In this document: positions 12,022-24,915 of the stretch, piece after piece
How positions within the stretch are numbered: position 1 is the first letter of the stretch
Layout of the letters: each line of letters starts with the position of its first letter
Origin: Acorus gramineus
Lineage: Eukaryota; Streptophyta; Magnoliopsida; Acorales; Acoraceae
Direction: 5' to 3'
Assembly: GCA_030737835.1 (NCBI GenBank)
Contig: CM060847.1
Coordinates: 11,856,704 to 11,920,703, forward strand
Length of the DNA: 64,000 nt
Translations under genes and position numbers: made by a program
The notes under the pieces: model-generated
What the model was told of the DNA's origin: nothing
What the model saw: only the letters and a program-made list of their open reading frames with translations
Database searches by the model: none

Positions 12022-12101
12022 AGTGTATCAGCGCTCAAAGTAAAAATAACTATGTGATTGGTGGGCGAGCCTCCTGTGCTCACGCACCACGTGCCTTCGA
12101 A

Positions 12102-12268
12102 GGCCCAACTATGCAACGTGGCCTGATCAGAAGCCCAGTCACATTAAGCCCAATTACAAGTGAGGGACATATCGGGTATTCCAAACCTAAACGAAGGGCA
12201 TTCCAGTCCAAATGAAAAAAACCACCAATCCCTTTTAATGCTCTTATCTTCGCAAAAACCCTAACCCT
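12102..12268 (+). promoter_or_regulatory. Site II and telo-box promoter of the RPL26 gene
   Basis: Three site II elements (TGGGCY, here as ggccca at 12102-12107 and agccca at 12132-12137 and 12147-12152) lie 171-221 bases before the start codon. A telo-box, aaaccctaaccct, is at 12256-12268. This combination is the known signature of growth-linked plant ribosomal protein promoters. The hAT-like element ends only about 80 bases further upstream. Confidence 0.75.
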
Positions 12269-12322
12269 CTCAACCTAAAACATTCACCCACTGCGCAGAT
12301 CCCCACCGCCGCCGCCGCCATC

Positions 12323-12781
12323 ATGAAGTACAACCCGAGGGTCACCAGCTCCCGCCGCAAGTGCCGGAAGGCCCACTTCACGGCGCCGTCGAGCGTCCGC
12401 CGGATCCTGATGTCCGCCCCGCTCTCCTCCGACCTCCGGTCGAAGTACAACGTCCGGTCTGTCCCGGTGCGCAAGGACGACGAGGTCCAGGTCGTGAGGG
12501 GGACCTTCAAGGGCCGGGAGGGGAAGGTCGTGCAGGTCTACCGCCGGAAGTGGGTGATCCACGTGGAGAGGATCACGAGGGAGAAGGTCAACGGATCGAC
12601 GGTGAACGTCGGCATCAACCCTTCCAAGGTCGTCGTCACCAAGCTCAAGCTTGACAAGGATAGGAAAAGCCTCCTCGAGAGGAAGGCCAAAGGGAGGGCC
12701 ACCGACAAGGCCAAGGGCAAGTTCTCCGCCGAGGAGGTCGCCGCCGCAGCCGCCGCACCGTCCCTACAGGAGATCGATTGA
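12323..12781 (+). CDS. RPL26: 60S ribosomal protein L26 (uL24)
   Basis: An intronless 152-residue protein starting [19 protein letters not shown]. It is a component of the large cytosolic ribosomal subunit and binds 25S rRNA near the exit tunnel. Residues about 51-85 form the KOW motif ([20 protein letters not shown]), followed by the conserved [20 protein letters not shown]. The basic C-terminal tail ends in an Ala run and LQEID. The length is close to the usual 145-150 of plant L26. GC at third codon positions is very high. The start codon is the first ATG after a GCC-repeat leader. Longer antisense frames (12244-12562) are shadows. Confidence 0.97.
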   Translation: MKYNPRVTSSRRKCRKAHFTAPSSVRRILMSAPLSSDLRSKYNVRSVPVRKDDEVQVVRGTFKGREGKVVQVYRRKWVIHVERITREKVNGSTVNVGINPSKVVVTKLKLDKDRKSLLERKAKGRATDKAKGKFSAEEVAAAAAAPSLQEID

Positions 12782-14582
12782 TTGATTTAGAAGGTCTGTG
12801 TTTTTTGGTTGGTTTTTGTTATCGGTTGATCTGCGAAGGACATGTTTTCATGGAAGGATATTCTCCGTGTTATTTCGGTTTTAGATGTAATTCTGTTTTG
12901 AGATGTTATGTTGCGATGGATCTGTGGCGCTGTAATGGTCTGAGTCTTCAATTTGATTGGAGATTTTATGGGTTTTTTATAATATATGTTCATGAACTTG
13001 CCTTTCTAGGGTTTATTTCTTAGTGGGGAAATGATTGGTCATTTGTGTTTTTGTTGGTTGATTATATGCATAAATGTGGATGTGGGTTATGTTGCATGGA
13101 TGCATGACCCTCTCGTAATCTGGATCTCATTTAGATTGGAAAGGATATATTTTTTGTTTGTCTATCTGGGTTTTTAGGGGTATTTTTATATTTTTTTTTA
13201 TAGGGTTTCTCAGTTTGAGATGTCTCTGTCACATGGATTTTGTTGGCTGATTAGATAATGAGGTCATGTTGGTTCACCTTTTATTTTTCAGTTTTCCATT
13301 GTAAATGTCTTCATTTTGTGTCCACTCCACTAGATATTACTATGACAGTATGACCTGATAATTGTGGGCATATATTATGGCATTTAATTATTCTGTTATT
13401 ATTTTGTAGGTCCGTCAGTTGTGTATGCTTGAATTTTTGTGTATGGTGATGTGCTGATGTTTAGTTGAGTGGTATTTGTTGTTTCACTGGATTTCTTAGG
13501 TTCTTCTATTTTTCTTTAATTTATGGGTTTCAGTGTCAGTTCTGTTAACTATCTATAATTTTGCATCTGCATTCTAGGGTCTGTTTTCCATGGATGCATC
13601 TTATTATGAAGTTTTTTTTTCTCTGACCCTTGACTGCTACGTGATTTTCCTATTAGTGTCCACGAAATGCCATTCTGTTTTTAGTACTCTTTCGCATGAA
13701 TAGATGGCATACCTTGATTATAAAAAGCATCATTTTTTGTCAAGATGTAGGGATTGAATGGATGGAATGTGGGAATCAATGTAGAATGGGCTGACTTGTG
13801 ATGAGTAATGACTTCATTGGAGACATTGAGGTTTAGGAAGGTGGAAGGAATATTAGGATACTCATTTTTTTTTTTCCTGTTTGCAATTACTTTATCTTAT
13901 AGCAACGTCCCATGGCGTCTCCCAATTATTTGGAGTTAACATTCAGAGTGATCATTGCAATGGTCCTTGCTATTATATGTTTCTTGATGTATAATTTGTT
14001 AGGCTAACTTTGTTTAGTTAGTTGATCAATTACCAATACACCTCCCTCTATTAGGTTGGCAGATAACAAGAACGTCAAACATGTATCAGCAATGTTTGAG
14101 TGCTTTTGTACTCTTTCCCACCCTTCTTCTAATGTTTGTTTGGGAATTTGCGATGGAAAACATGTATCATAATCTAGTTAATCAAGCATGTATGCAATCT
14201 TGAGAATTCAGATTTTTTGTTCCAAAATTCTGTTGTCGCTCCTTATCATGCCTCATCTATTTTACATTCTTATTTGATCGATACAATCAGTGTCCATATT
14301 TGTCAAGTATGCCTTTGTTCACATGAATGAATATACAGAGGATCATGGTTTTGTTGATTGATTCCAATACATTATTGGATGCTATGTTTGCTTCTTCTTC
14401 TTTTTTTCATCTTCTGTAATCAATAAATTGTTCAGCATCATGTATTTCTCGTTGGCTTCATTATTCCTTATATTTTTCCACTTTGGATTTGATGCTTTGC
14501 TCTTTGCCTTCGTTACCATGGTATCTTTTGGTCGATGGAAACAATGTATGGTCACTTCAATATAAAACATTGACCCACAATT
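12782..14582. other. Downstream region of RPL26, T-rich, no gene
   Basis: The first 200-250 bases are probably the 3' UTR. The remainder is T-rich single-copy-looking sequence without long frames, splice-linked exons or recognisable elements. Confidence 0.45.
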
Positions 14583-14810
14583 GAGTATTTCAAACATTTT
14601 GCAATGGTTGTATCTAATATCTATGATAGAGTGCTTCAAACATTTTGCAATGGCTGTATCAAATATCTATGATAGAGTATTTCAAACATTTTGCAATGGC
14701 TGTATCTAATATCTATGATAGAGTATTTCAAACATTTTGTAATGATTGTATCTAATATCTATGATGAGTATTTCAAACATTTTCTAATGGTTGTATGTGA
14801 TATCTATGAT
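14583..14810 (+). repeat. Tandem repeat, 46 bp unit, five copies
   Basis: The unit begins gagtatttcaaacatttt and ends atatctatgata. Five head-to-tail copies span 228 bases. The fourth lacks two bases and the last is the most divergent. It lies about 1.8 kb downstream of the RPL26 stop. Confidence 0.9.
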
Positions 14811-15330
14811 TTCTGGCTGCCTAGCATGCCTGCAGTAGGATAGTATCCCATGTTATGATATGGTGAGAGGTCTAGTTTTGTCTAACCATGAACTAGTATT
14901 GAAGAAATCTCTCTGTGGATAGGCTGTTATGATAGCAGTACTTGGAGCCCTAGCAGAAATTTTATGGTGTACAGGAACACTTTAAAGAATCCATTTGTGT
15001 TGCTTCAATAGCTGGATGCATATCTTACACAAGCAATGCCTGGTACATTGGTAGATGTTATAGAGGAATGAGAAGTTGAAAGGCTTGATAATTTTGCCAG
15101 ATATGTTGTGAAGAAATATTATAAATTTAAATTTCTGTTACTTGGGAAATAAAATTAATATTTACAGTTTCATTGAAGCAGAGCGTTAGTTCAATCACCT
15201 GTCAATTTTTTTCAGCATGGAAATAGGTTTTGGTTATGTGATGAAGGCCTGCAGTTAATGTATAATGTTATACATTTTTCTTCTGGGGAGGGTTAGATCC
15301 ACCCCCTAACCCCACCCCCTCAGTTATGTC
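14811..15330. other. Intergenic, no gene seen
   Basis: AT-balanced sequence without a convincing open frame or repeat. Confidence 0.4.
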
Positions 15331-15730
15331 TTTTTTATGGTGGAGTTTCAACATATAAAAGAAATGAGGAAAAAAGGGAGGAGAGATAGGAAGAGAACAG
15401 GGGGGTTGGGAGGGCAGCTGAGGAGGGACGGAGGGTGATGGCACGGGGGAGGAAACGGTGGAGGGGAGGGAGGAAGAGAGAGAAAGATGGAGGTAGAGAA
15501 AAGAGAGGGGGAGGGGGAGGTGGAGGTGGCGGCGGAGGGGAGAGAAAAAGAGAGAGAGAGAGGTGGCCGACCGTCATCCTCTGCCGTCCACCATCGGCCA
15601 CTTGTGCCACCGCAGCCTCCCTCCCAGCCCCAACTCTCTTTCTTTCTTGCACCTTTCTTCTTCTTCTTCTTCTGGAAGGAGAACTCCACCCCTTTTTTGT
15701 GTTCTCATGGAGTGGGGGCTTTAGTTGCCC
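15331..15730. repeat. Purine-rich (GA/GGA) low-complexity tract
   Basis: The plus strand is dominated by GGA, GAGA and GGAGGT repeats, mirrored by CT-rich sequence at the right end (about 15600-15730). The open frames on both strands here encode only Pro/Ser/Leu or Gly/Arg/Glu runs and are low-complexity artefacts. Confidence 0.6.
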
Positions 15731-16468
15731 TCCTTGTATTATTATTTTTGTTGTCAGTGTTTAGTAGGGATGTGTAAATCATGGATAAACTGTATCAATC
15801 CATCTTGGAATCACTATATAAACTGTGCCAATCTATCTTGGAATTATTATTAAGGTCAATGCTAGCTTGTGTTAGTTTATACCGTCGTAATTGTTGGATT
15901 TTATTTTGAGACGTGCCACGAGGATATGCACATGTAAACAACATTTAAATATCCCTGGATCACTAAAATATTACACATTTTGGTGCGTTGATGGACTTGG
16001 TCCTTTACACAATTTCATTTGTGTAATATATGAAATTATTTAATGTAATATACATTTTATTGTTTTTGTATATATTAAATCATATAAAAAACATAAATAT
16101 GTATATATTAATTCATATAAGTGTATATTTTATCTTTTATAAAAGAATGTGTTTCATCGATTCAATGTATAATCAAAACATATAAGATTACAAATAGGAT
16201 CCGATATAACACTTTCCCACAGTTTTATCCACCCCATCCCAAACCCCACCCCCCCCCCTCCCTAAAGATTGAAAAATTGGCTAAACATTAAAATTTCAAA
16301 AGTATAAGATCACAAAAGAACACAATTTAAGAACAAAAGGAATAAAAAAGGAACAGTAAGCACAACATGCATCAAAGCATGGAAAACTATAGAAGAGATG
16401 TACAATGACAAGAGTATAGATATGTCAAGAAATCCCTAGGGAAATCTACTTTACATCCAGACATACAA
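15731..16468. other. Intergenic, includes 3' UTR of LPP A
   Basis: AT-rich sequence with a C-run at about 16245-16258. The last 100-150 bases before 16469 are probably the 3' UTR of the minus-strand LPP gene. Nothing else is supported. Confidence 0.4.
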
Positions 16469-19379
16469 TCACTGCCTCCTCCCAGTTTCCATATCATCTA
16501 GAATTGGACCGGTTTCTCGTTCACCGATCTCCAGCGAGCCTCCGTTGCGCTCGGACGAACCATAACGTGTATCGACCTCCATCGGCCTTGGTGTAAGATG
16601 ATTCGAAGAGCTATGCGTCTCCGCAAGTGCATGAAAGAATGCATGTGGTCCCCAACCTGCATCATGTCCAAGAGGATCAGAAGAAGAAAACCCAGGAAAC
16701 AAATGAACTGTATTATCAAAGAGGGCATAGATACAGTCATTCCTGCAGTCCTTTCTCCTAACCTAATATTTACTAGGTCAAGGTAATACAGAAAGATATG
16801 CATTCAATTTATTCTAGTATTTTACTTCATTGTTTTTGTAAAGGTATGTGCTTCATTAAATAATGTAAAAAATTTCAAAACATGTTGGGGGGCTGCAAAA
16901 GGGACTGCAAGAAACCGTCCTTAACATTTTCCTATTTAAACACATTCGGTTTATCTCATCAAATTCAACAGCAATATTGAAAAACATTTGGTTTGATGTG
17001 GACAATGGGCAATTGTATTGTGTAGTTAGGAATAGAATATGATAGCACAGATATTATTGCCCATAATGATGATCCTCACGAGATGTTTAGACTTTAAATG
17101 TCCGAATAATTATGGTTAAATTCATCAGAGAGATCCTTGGTGTGATGGACTAGGATTAATTTAATAGACTAAGAGTAATGTTCCATGTAAGATATTATAA
17201 CCAGAGAATTTCAGTAATAAATAGTGGATTAGAAATCTATTGCAAAAAAGATTACTGCTTTTGTATCAGATAACCTGAGAGTAATCTAAATTTTCACGCC
17301 AATAGAACTAATTTTCAAATTGTATTCGAATTGCAACAACAATCAAGCAGTGTGTGAAGAAGAAATGATTGCAGAACTAAATAAAAAATAAAAAATCTTT
17401 GCGTAGAACATGGAATAGAAGGGTAGAAAACAAACCATCTGTGGAATATGGGGGTGGGAAAAATTGAAGATAGCAAAATGAGGCAACTGTCAGTCCTGCA
17501 TAACACATTGGGAAACAGTAAATATGTTGCAAAAAAAGAGAGAAAAGGTAACTATCTGCACAGTAATCAAATAAACAGACCTAAAAGGCCTCCTGCAAAT
17601 ACATCTTGCCAGTGATGCCAATAATCATCCACTCGAGATATTCCAACAAGAGCTGCAACAAGAAGGGGAAGGAATACAATGCAAAGTTTTGCGACATGGC
17701 CACTGCGGTCAAAGGCTTTAATTTTCCCTGCTATGTACCACGCAGCAAAACCAAGACCTGCAAAAGACCCTGCGGAATGGACAACAGACAAGGTTACCTA
17801 GATATTTTCTGTTCTTCCCTATCCTGCATCAATGAGTATCTGATCTCAATCAGAGGGATTCAAATCACCACTCCCAAGTATAGGGGTAAATGAAGTTACT
17901 ATAAGATAACTGTCTTCAAAAATTAAAGGTTTTCCCCCTAAACGAAATCATGCAATAACCAGGGCAATTTTTGTGTGTGTGTGTGTGTGAAAGTCCAGGC
18001 TCAAAAAGGTTTCAAGGGAAGATGCCACATGAAAGACATCTAAATGTTGATGGTGGGAATGATCACTGGGAAAGAGAAGAGATGAGCCTTTTTTTTTTTT
18101 TTGAAGAATGGTGCTCCCCATCAAAGTCCCTTGACCTCTTTCGCAGAGGTGAGAGGTGTTTACCGACCTAACCAAAGCTCTGTTGTCATTTTTCTTTCTT
18201 TTCTAATTGTTAGTGCAGTAAACCTTCTAAATAGACCAGCGACAGTCTATGAGCTTGCTTTTTACTCAAACTTGGGTTATTATGTGCATAGGAAAGGGCA
18301 CATCCAAGGGTGACAGGGATAATAGCAGTTAGTATCGGCACCACACTGGATCCAAACTCCAGTTTATAATGTTTGGCAAAAGCTTTAGTACATAACCTGG
18401 GAAAACTCAAACCAGAGATGTAACAAATTTCATGACACGCAAATGTACCAAAAGCCTAGACATATTAGACATTCAAAACCAGTAATAAAATTATCACTAA
18501 AAGCAGTGCCAGATGGTAAACAAATATGATTGAGCTACTTACATGAAGTATGACCACTTGGAAAACTCTTGTGCCCTTCCTTGATCACACTCTTCACTCC
18601 ATGACACACGACATTTCCTGTTACATTATTGTAAACCTGCCAATGTTGCAAGCTATGGTCTGTAATCTTACTATAGTATAAATAATAATATGCTATAAAC
18701 TAGAATGACAAAATAAGACAAAAAAAAATAAAGAAATGTTATCATGATAATACACACCGCCTTTCCATCTGGGAAACATCGCCAGAAGAAATCGGGCCGA
18801 GGTCGGCCAACGGCATCCTTGATCGCATCCGTTATGACTCCAGTAATAAGTACAGAGAATAGAAGCCCTATGTTTGCATGAGAAATCGTTATCAAGTGTT
18901 ACAGATGAACTCATTTCTTTAAGAAGTTGTGATAACTCAATCAACTGAAGACTAAAGGAAAGAAGATGTACCCAATATGGCATGATGCAGGTCATACACA
19001 TCCCTTCTGAAGATGTATATCACGATAAAGATTGCAATAGGCAACAATATTCCAATCACCTTGACATAAATAAAACCACTATTATTTCATTGCACTTTTA
19101 AAAGACATCAAAAGTCTCTCTTATTTTATATCACGATACAAATGCAACACCAGGACCAGAACATACCGGAACAGCCCAAAATGGCACTGTGTTGCTTTTC
19201 AATGGATATTTCAGGTCTGTCATCATGTCCTGTCCTACAAACCGGTAAAATGGATGTATGACATTCAATATGACCTCTATTACTGCAAGAAGAATGAGTA
19301 TAATCCAGTCATGCATATGGAATCTAGCCACTTTGAATCCATGTGATTTTATGGTGTGAGCTCCCAACTGAATTGGCAT
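16469..19379 (-). CDS. LPP: Lipid phosphate phosphatase A (PAP2 family)
   Basis: Seven coding exons on the minus strand: 19379-19167 (exon opens at acceptor 19385), 19059-18972, 18867-18758, 18636-18543, 17769-17581, 17495-17436, 16656-16469. They join in frame to 313 residues. The enzyme removes phosphate from phosphatidate and related lipid phosphates in membranes. The N-terminus [20 protein letters not shown] matches plant LPPs of the LPP1/LPP2 type. Six membrane spans are predicted. All three PAP2 motifs are intact: K117..R124-P125 (KDAVGRPRP), PSGH at 163-166, and SR..H..D at 213-224 ([12 protein letters not shown]). The C-terminal 60 residues diverge from B and C. For the sixth coding exon I chose acceptor 17495, giving [19 protein letters not shown], because it preserves the family's length. 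B and C next door share every intron position and phase. Confidence 0.93.
17972..17989. repeat. (TG)9 microsatellite
   Basis: Nine TG units in the intron between the fourth and fifth coding exons of LPP A. Confidence 0.9.
18097..18180 (-). mobile_element. SINE copy in an intron of LPP A
   Basis: Read on the minus strand it runs gagctttgg, gtcggtaaacacctct, gaggtcaaggga, ggggagcacc, attcttc and an A-tail. The same order of blocks occurs on the plus strand at 30860-30951. The conserved gtcgg..agcacct and ggtcaagggatcaaaccc-like blocks resemble degenerate A and B boxes of a tRNA-derived SINE. It is oriented with the LPP A gene. No target duplication was found. Confidence 0.55.
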
Positions 19380-21422
19380 TTTTTCCTGAACAGAGAAAAG
19401 TGGCAAAAAGGAGATTAATTTTAGGGCTCAATTAAATCATATGAACTTTAAAATTTGCATAATATTTAGTCAACCAAATAATAACAGAAAGTTACACAAT
19501 CTATACAAGCTCCTCATAGATTATTTAGGATGGTCAGGAAATTTACTTGTCCAGCATCTTCATGAGAAATTTATTAATATAATTAAAATAATTTATGTCA
19601 CGAAAGAAGAACATTGCTCCTGATTACTCATTAAACAAATGAAAATATAGTTAAATTTTTAACAATCTCAACAGTCTCTAGAGCTAAACAGGTTGTACAA
19701 ATGAAAAAAAAAAAACTTCAGATTCTAGGTTTCTTATGTGTAAGTAAAATTCCTTTTTCAGTTTGTTACATGTAATATGATTCCTAAATCCCGATCCATC
19801 CCAAGGGTACATATTTGTTCATGTATTGGCTTTAGGCCTTGTGCTATATATTGTGACTGTCAATGTTTAACACCAATTTAAAAAGTTAACACCCTTTACA
19901 CTCAAGGTTGCCTTAACAAGTCACAGATTAATGTACCAAAAGATAAAAATGAGCATATAGGATGAGCACTCGACCTCACAAATAAGTGACAGAAACAGGG
20001 AATTGTAAAACTCAAAAATCGAGTAACAGCTACCACACAACAGAATAAATTAAATGAATAGAGGAGATGACAGCTTCAGATATCCATCAATAGTAGTAAA
20101 CTATCATATCCTTGGGTACTCATTTCACCATTCGTTATATGCAAGATTTCAACACTGATTCACGTGAGATGACAGGCATAAGGTGCATTTATCTACCATG
20201 ATGACAAGGATACCTCAATTAACATCACCTATGATTAGACAGTTTTAGTAATTCTACCAATCAAAAAAAGATTTAGTTATTTGTAATCCCTTTCCACCTT
20301 ATCATATGTGCAGTGCTGATATATTTGAAACATCATGGCCTAGCGTGACAGATCAGTATCGTCTTTCTGTATATTGTAATTATTAAATTTTTAAACTAAT
20401 TTGCTTTTTAGATAGCAGGCCTTATCCAAGTCCCATAAATAAGACTTGCCACCATACCTCAATTTTCCTTGAGCAACATTTTAAGAATCATTGCGGAACA
20501 TATGGAATTGCATGCTGTGAATTGGTATTAAACCTTAGCCTTCAGATTATCTTCCTCTGCGTCTTCCCAAGCTTGACTATGACTAGAACCAAGAATCCCC
20601 TACGGAACACAATTTACAGGTTCAAGGCAGTTTGGACACCACCAAACATTTATCTATTATTTTCAAGTGTTAAAAGAAGATCTTCAAAGAATTTTAAAAT
20701 AGTGAATCTCTAACATTTATCACTAGGGACCTATTTTTTCCAAACACTACTTTGTGGTTCCCAATGCCTTAACACAACTAACAAATGTAGTATAAGACAA
20801 ATCTAACTCATAAATATCAAATCACTTGCTGATCATGGATTATGTATTACAAAAGAGAGAAATAATAGAAAGGGAAAAACCTTACAAAAACAGAAGTTGA
20901 CTCATTTAATCAGTTGAAATTCAGCAATGTTATTAGTAAAACCTTACTAGAACACAAGTTTACTCTTTTAATCAATCGACATTCAACAACGTTAATAGGA
21001 AAGCCTTACTATTTAATTCAAAACTACCGTTTGCTCCCAACCAAATCATACGCCCAAAAAAACACACCATCACTTTTGTTCAATACCAAAAATCAATGGA
21101 TCACAAAGAAGTGACCTTTGCATAAGAACCTCAACTGTCGAAATCAATGGGTAAACAAAATACCCGTCTTAATCAACAAATAAAACTAAAGGAAGACGAG
21201 TCCAAATCCCAAATTTCCATACAAAATCAAATGGGTCAAGAGTCAATTCAACAGAATGCAAGAAATCTCAACTGTTGGGCAAAAAAGTCATTTTAATGTT
21301 ACAAAATCCATATAATCAAACACATAATCCGATCATAGAATACCCACATCTACCTTCTCCTCTATATGACCACACCCACTAAAATCAACACCCCAAATGA
21401 AAAAAAAAAAAAAAATTCATAC

Positions 21423-21745
21423 CTCTTTGTGTGGAGAAACCAAACATTCCTCTAATGAATTCGACATCCAAAAATCCTACCTTTCTATCTGATTCTCTAA
21501 AAAAAAACTTTCTTGAACACCATATGAATGAAAACCAACAGAACATGTAAACCACCCACATATACACATTATCTTTCAATTCATATATCCAGCTCAAAAA
21601 ATATATATTAAACAAAATACGGACGATTTGTCGATTGGAGATACGAAGATCAGACGGACCTGGAAAAATCTGAACAGAGAGAGTGTCAGAGACAGAGACA
21701 GAGAGCATAGAATAGCCACCAAAGCTGTAGAGAGAGAGAGAGAGA
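21423..21745 (-). promoter_or_regulatory. Probable 5' UTR exon of LPP A
   Basis: The first coding exon of A opens with an acceptor six bases before its ATG (19385), so an upstream non-coding exon is needed, as in B and C. A strong donor, gag|gtatga, lies at 21423 on the minus strand, and the region above it holds a (GA) run at 21729-21745 typical of plant leaders. An alternative donor is at about 21663. The resulting first intron would be about 2 kb. Confidence 0.4.
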
Positions 21746-21759
21746 CTTGAATTTTCTCG

Positions 21760-22753
21760 CCGTGTTAATGTTTTGAATCGGCCATTATAGACGGGATAAC
21801 TCGGCCGAGACGTAAATAATAATAATAAAATAAGGATCCATTTGCGCGTCAATTGATCGGGCCGATTCCATTCTTATGGATCGGGATTGGTATTTCGGAA
21901 AGCCAGGATTTAATGGGATTATTTTTTATCTAATCTGAACGGTCAGAATTAATCAACATTAAGAATACTAATGTCTCGTAACGGTTACACATTGTAAATA
22001 TCTTATCTTGGAATTATATTTATTTATTTTATAGTGCATAAATAGCTTGTAAGATCAGTTCTACTTAATTGGTTAAATCTTTCATCCATTTTAAATTTAA
22101 TATGTCTTTAATATATCTACTATTTTATATGAATTAATTAAATAATATTTCTTTACTCTTAAAAATTATAATAACTGATTTATTAAAATATTAAATCAAA
22201 TAAAAAGTTAAGATTTTACTTAATAACAGCATAAGATCCTCATAAAACAAATGTTTACAAATCCCCGTAATGTCTTAGTTAAGTAGTTAATTGATTTAAT
22301 CCTTGATAAATATTAAAATTTAACACTGAAAAATTTATTAAATTTTTTTTATATTTTTTATAAATTTATTTGTTTAATAATAATTAATTAATATATTTAT
22401 TATGTTACCCAACGTCTTGTTTGATGTTTATGAAAAAAAAAAAAACAGTTCATTAATCGGATTCCGAGAAAATGAGTAGGTTTTGACTGACTTTTGCGCG
22501 TGTTTGAATTCAAAATCCGACGGTGAAGATTGTCCAAGCATAGAAAGGACGGTTGAGATCGTTTCGTTCCATTCACCTTTTTGAAAAAAAGAAGAGAATA
22601 AGAACTGCTGTTAACTCGTCACAATAACGACTTCGATTACGTGGATCATGACGATTAATAAATGATGTGACGCCCTTCGAAACGATCACCTGTGACCGAC
22701 AGACGATCCTATACGATGAGTGGATCTTATCTGGATTTTGAGTTTATTATATT
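21760..22753. promoter_or_regulatory. Upstream region of LPP A
   Basis: Presumed promoter and intergenic space. Isolated motifs include TTGAC/TGACG-type sequence near 22483-22650 and a single tacgtgga at about 22638. The paired ACGTGGC sites of B and C are absent. No gene is seen. Confidence 0.3.
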
Positions 22754-22761
22754 TGGTGTGA

Positions 22762-23191
22762 GTCCTCGGATTGTAATTTGGGTTCAGTTGAACCAGAATT
22801 TAACTGGTTGGATCTAATTTTTACATATATTAGATTGATCAAATCAGATTCGGATTGACTAACTCGGGTTAATTCACAAATCGGGTTAGGTTCTGGTTGG
22901 CCTCATTCACAACCCGACTCAATCCAAATCTGTAAACTAATAGTTAAAAAAAAAATCATAACCGTTCATTCTGTAGCTTCTAATCTGGATAATCCAAATT
23001 TTAAGTAAACCTAGTTAATCTTACGGGTTGGGTCGGGTTAATTTATTTAATTTGCACATCATGTTAGAAATTCGGGTTGGATCGGATTGGTCCAATTCCG
23101 GTTGAAAATCGGATTGGGTCGGATTAGGGTTGAGTAGTTTGAAATTCGGATTGGGGTCAACTCGAACTCAACCCGCCCAAATTATAGCCCT
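22762..23191. mobile_element. Degenerate hAT-like element with gggttgg-rich arms
   Basis: The interior has repeated cgggttgg/ccaacccg motifs in opposite orientations, and the right end reads ataatttgggcgggttg when inverted, against attgtaatttgggttcag at the left. Flanking octamers tggtgtga (22754-22761) and aggtgtga (23192-23199) match in seven of eight bases, consistent with a hAT target duplication. Confidence 0.5.
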
Positions 23192-23199
23192 AGGTGTGA

Positions 23200-24035
23200 C
23201 ATAAATATTTAATAGTTCTTGTCGATAATTCAAATAATGGAAATAGGATTAGCAAGGAAATTATTTTTGAATGTATTTCAGAAAATTTAGGCTCTCAGAA
23301 TCACTCACATTCTGTTATTTTTTTAATATAATAATTATAATTATTTTATTTATTTATAAAAATTGTTTTATTAAAATTTGTGTTTTGTTAATGTTGAATT
23401 CACTTGCATAAAACAAGTTTACAACCTCACCATGCATAGTTTGATGTATTGATAGTAACAAAAACAGCTAACAAATGTAACAGTTTCTGCACATAATAAC
23501 TATTCCATTAATGCAATAATTAATAAATCAAGAATATAATTGAAGCTGAAATTTCTTTTTTTTTTTAAAGGAGAAACATCAGCTCAATTCATTCAACAAC
23601 AATATTAATTAATTTGGAAGTGTAAAAAAAGTGAGAGTTTACCGTTGCTTCAGGCGTGGTTCTATGGGTGTATTGTATTCAACTCTTAATTTCAATGATT
23701 GTTTTGGAAAATGTTATAAGTTAAATACAAATAGTATGATAATATGGGTAGAAGAATAAATACAGAAGAAGGGTAAATGTTTGTTTGCAAGGAATATATG
23801 GGTATATTTATGTCATAATATGTAGCAATAAACTAGTATTAATATTCTAAATCTCATTATAATTATGTTATCCATTCATTTTAAATCACTTATCATTTGT
23901 TATAAATCATTGAACCACATCTTAAATTATTTATTTACATTTTACAAATCGATTAGACAACAAATTTTTTATTATTATGTCTTTCAATGACAACAATTGA
24001 GAACACAACCCAACATAAAATGATTCATAAAATGA
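23200..24035. other. Intergenic, possible LINE tail
   Basis: A T-run followed by aaaggagaaacatcagctca at about 23549-23600 reads, inverted, like the 3' end and A-tail of a plant LINE. Otherwise AT-rich with no gene. Confidence 0.3.
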
Positions 24036-24044
24036 TTTATTTTA

Positions 24045-24906
24045 GGGAAAAATCGATCTAGCTCCATGAAAACTTACAAAAATCAGAAAAAGTCCATGTA
24101 AAATTAGTAAATCCCCTCAGGTCTCTATCTTATTAGATAATATTTATTTTAGTCCCTATAACTAACCAGATGTGTGGTTAACCCTAACCATGCATGGTAA
24201 ATTACTGTTATACCCTTTTAAAATTTATTTTCTTTGTTAGAAAAAATTGATATAACTCCCTGAAAACTTATGAAAATTGAAAAAAGTCTATGTGAAATTT
24301 AAAAATCGTCTTAACTCCCTGAAATCTTCTAAAAATCATAAAAAATCCATATGATTATCTAAAAATATATACTGATTTATTTAAATTTTATTAAACAAAT
24401 TATAGTTTTATAGTCAAGGTGTTATGCTTTTTATTGCTAGTAATTTTGAGTTAAAAATGTATTATAGAATTTTGATTTGGTTTTTAAATTGTTTTCTTTA
24501 CTGATTTTGTAATTGAGTTAATGAAACTGTAATTTTTTTGTTCAGTCTCTTTAATGAGATTGAGGAGAGGAAAATCTTGAAAAATGACTCAATTTTGTAG
24601 ATCAATTGAGGTTCGACGGATATATATATTTTTTTACAGATGAGGATGACATTTCAGGACATGAGGATGTTGAAAAATGACAGAGGTATTTTTGTCTTAC
24701 AAAAGAACTAAATCTGATTTTATAAAGTTTGTAGGAACTGAATCCAATTTTAGTAAGTTTCAGATGACTTATTTCAATATATTTTTGACTGGGGGACTAA
24801 ATTCGTTAACCATATACACTTTATGAGGATCTAGGATTATTTTTTTATTTTAAATGGATTTTTTGTGATTTCAAGAAGATTTCAGAGAGTTAAGAAGATT
24901 TTTTCT
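24045..24906. mobile_element. Mutator-like MITE
   Basis: The left end is gggaaaaatcgatctagctc and the right end, inverted, is agaaaaaatcttcttaactc. A perfect 9 bp direct repeat, tttatttta, flanks it (24036-24044, 24907-24915). A second copy of the terminal arm begins near 24238, so one arm appears duplicated inside the element. No transposase is encoded. Confidence 0.7.
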
Positions 24907-24915
24907 TTTATTTTA

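Noticed and set aside
11803-12215. Overlapping open frames on both strands, some 130 residues
   Set aside because: They fall in the GGGCC-rich arm of the hAT-like element and translate to Gly/Arg/Pro/Ala low-complexity sequence.
12244-12562. Antisense frames over RPL26
   Set aside because: Shadows of a high-GC coding exon; the plus-strand frame is a complete, conserved ribosomal protein.
14583-14810. CRISPR-like or satellite array
   Set aside because: Only five contiguous copies without spacers; an ordinary minisatellite.
15335-15777. Pro-rich or Arg/Gly-rich open frames on both strands
   Set aside because: They follow from the GA/CT low-complexity tract; no start context, domain or conserved segment.
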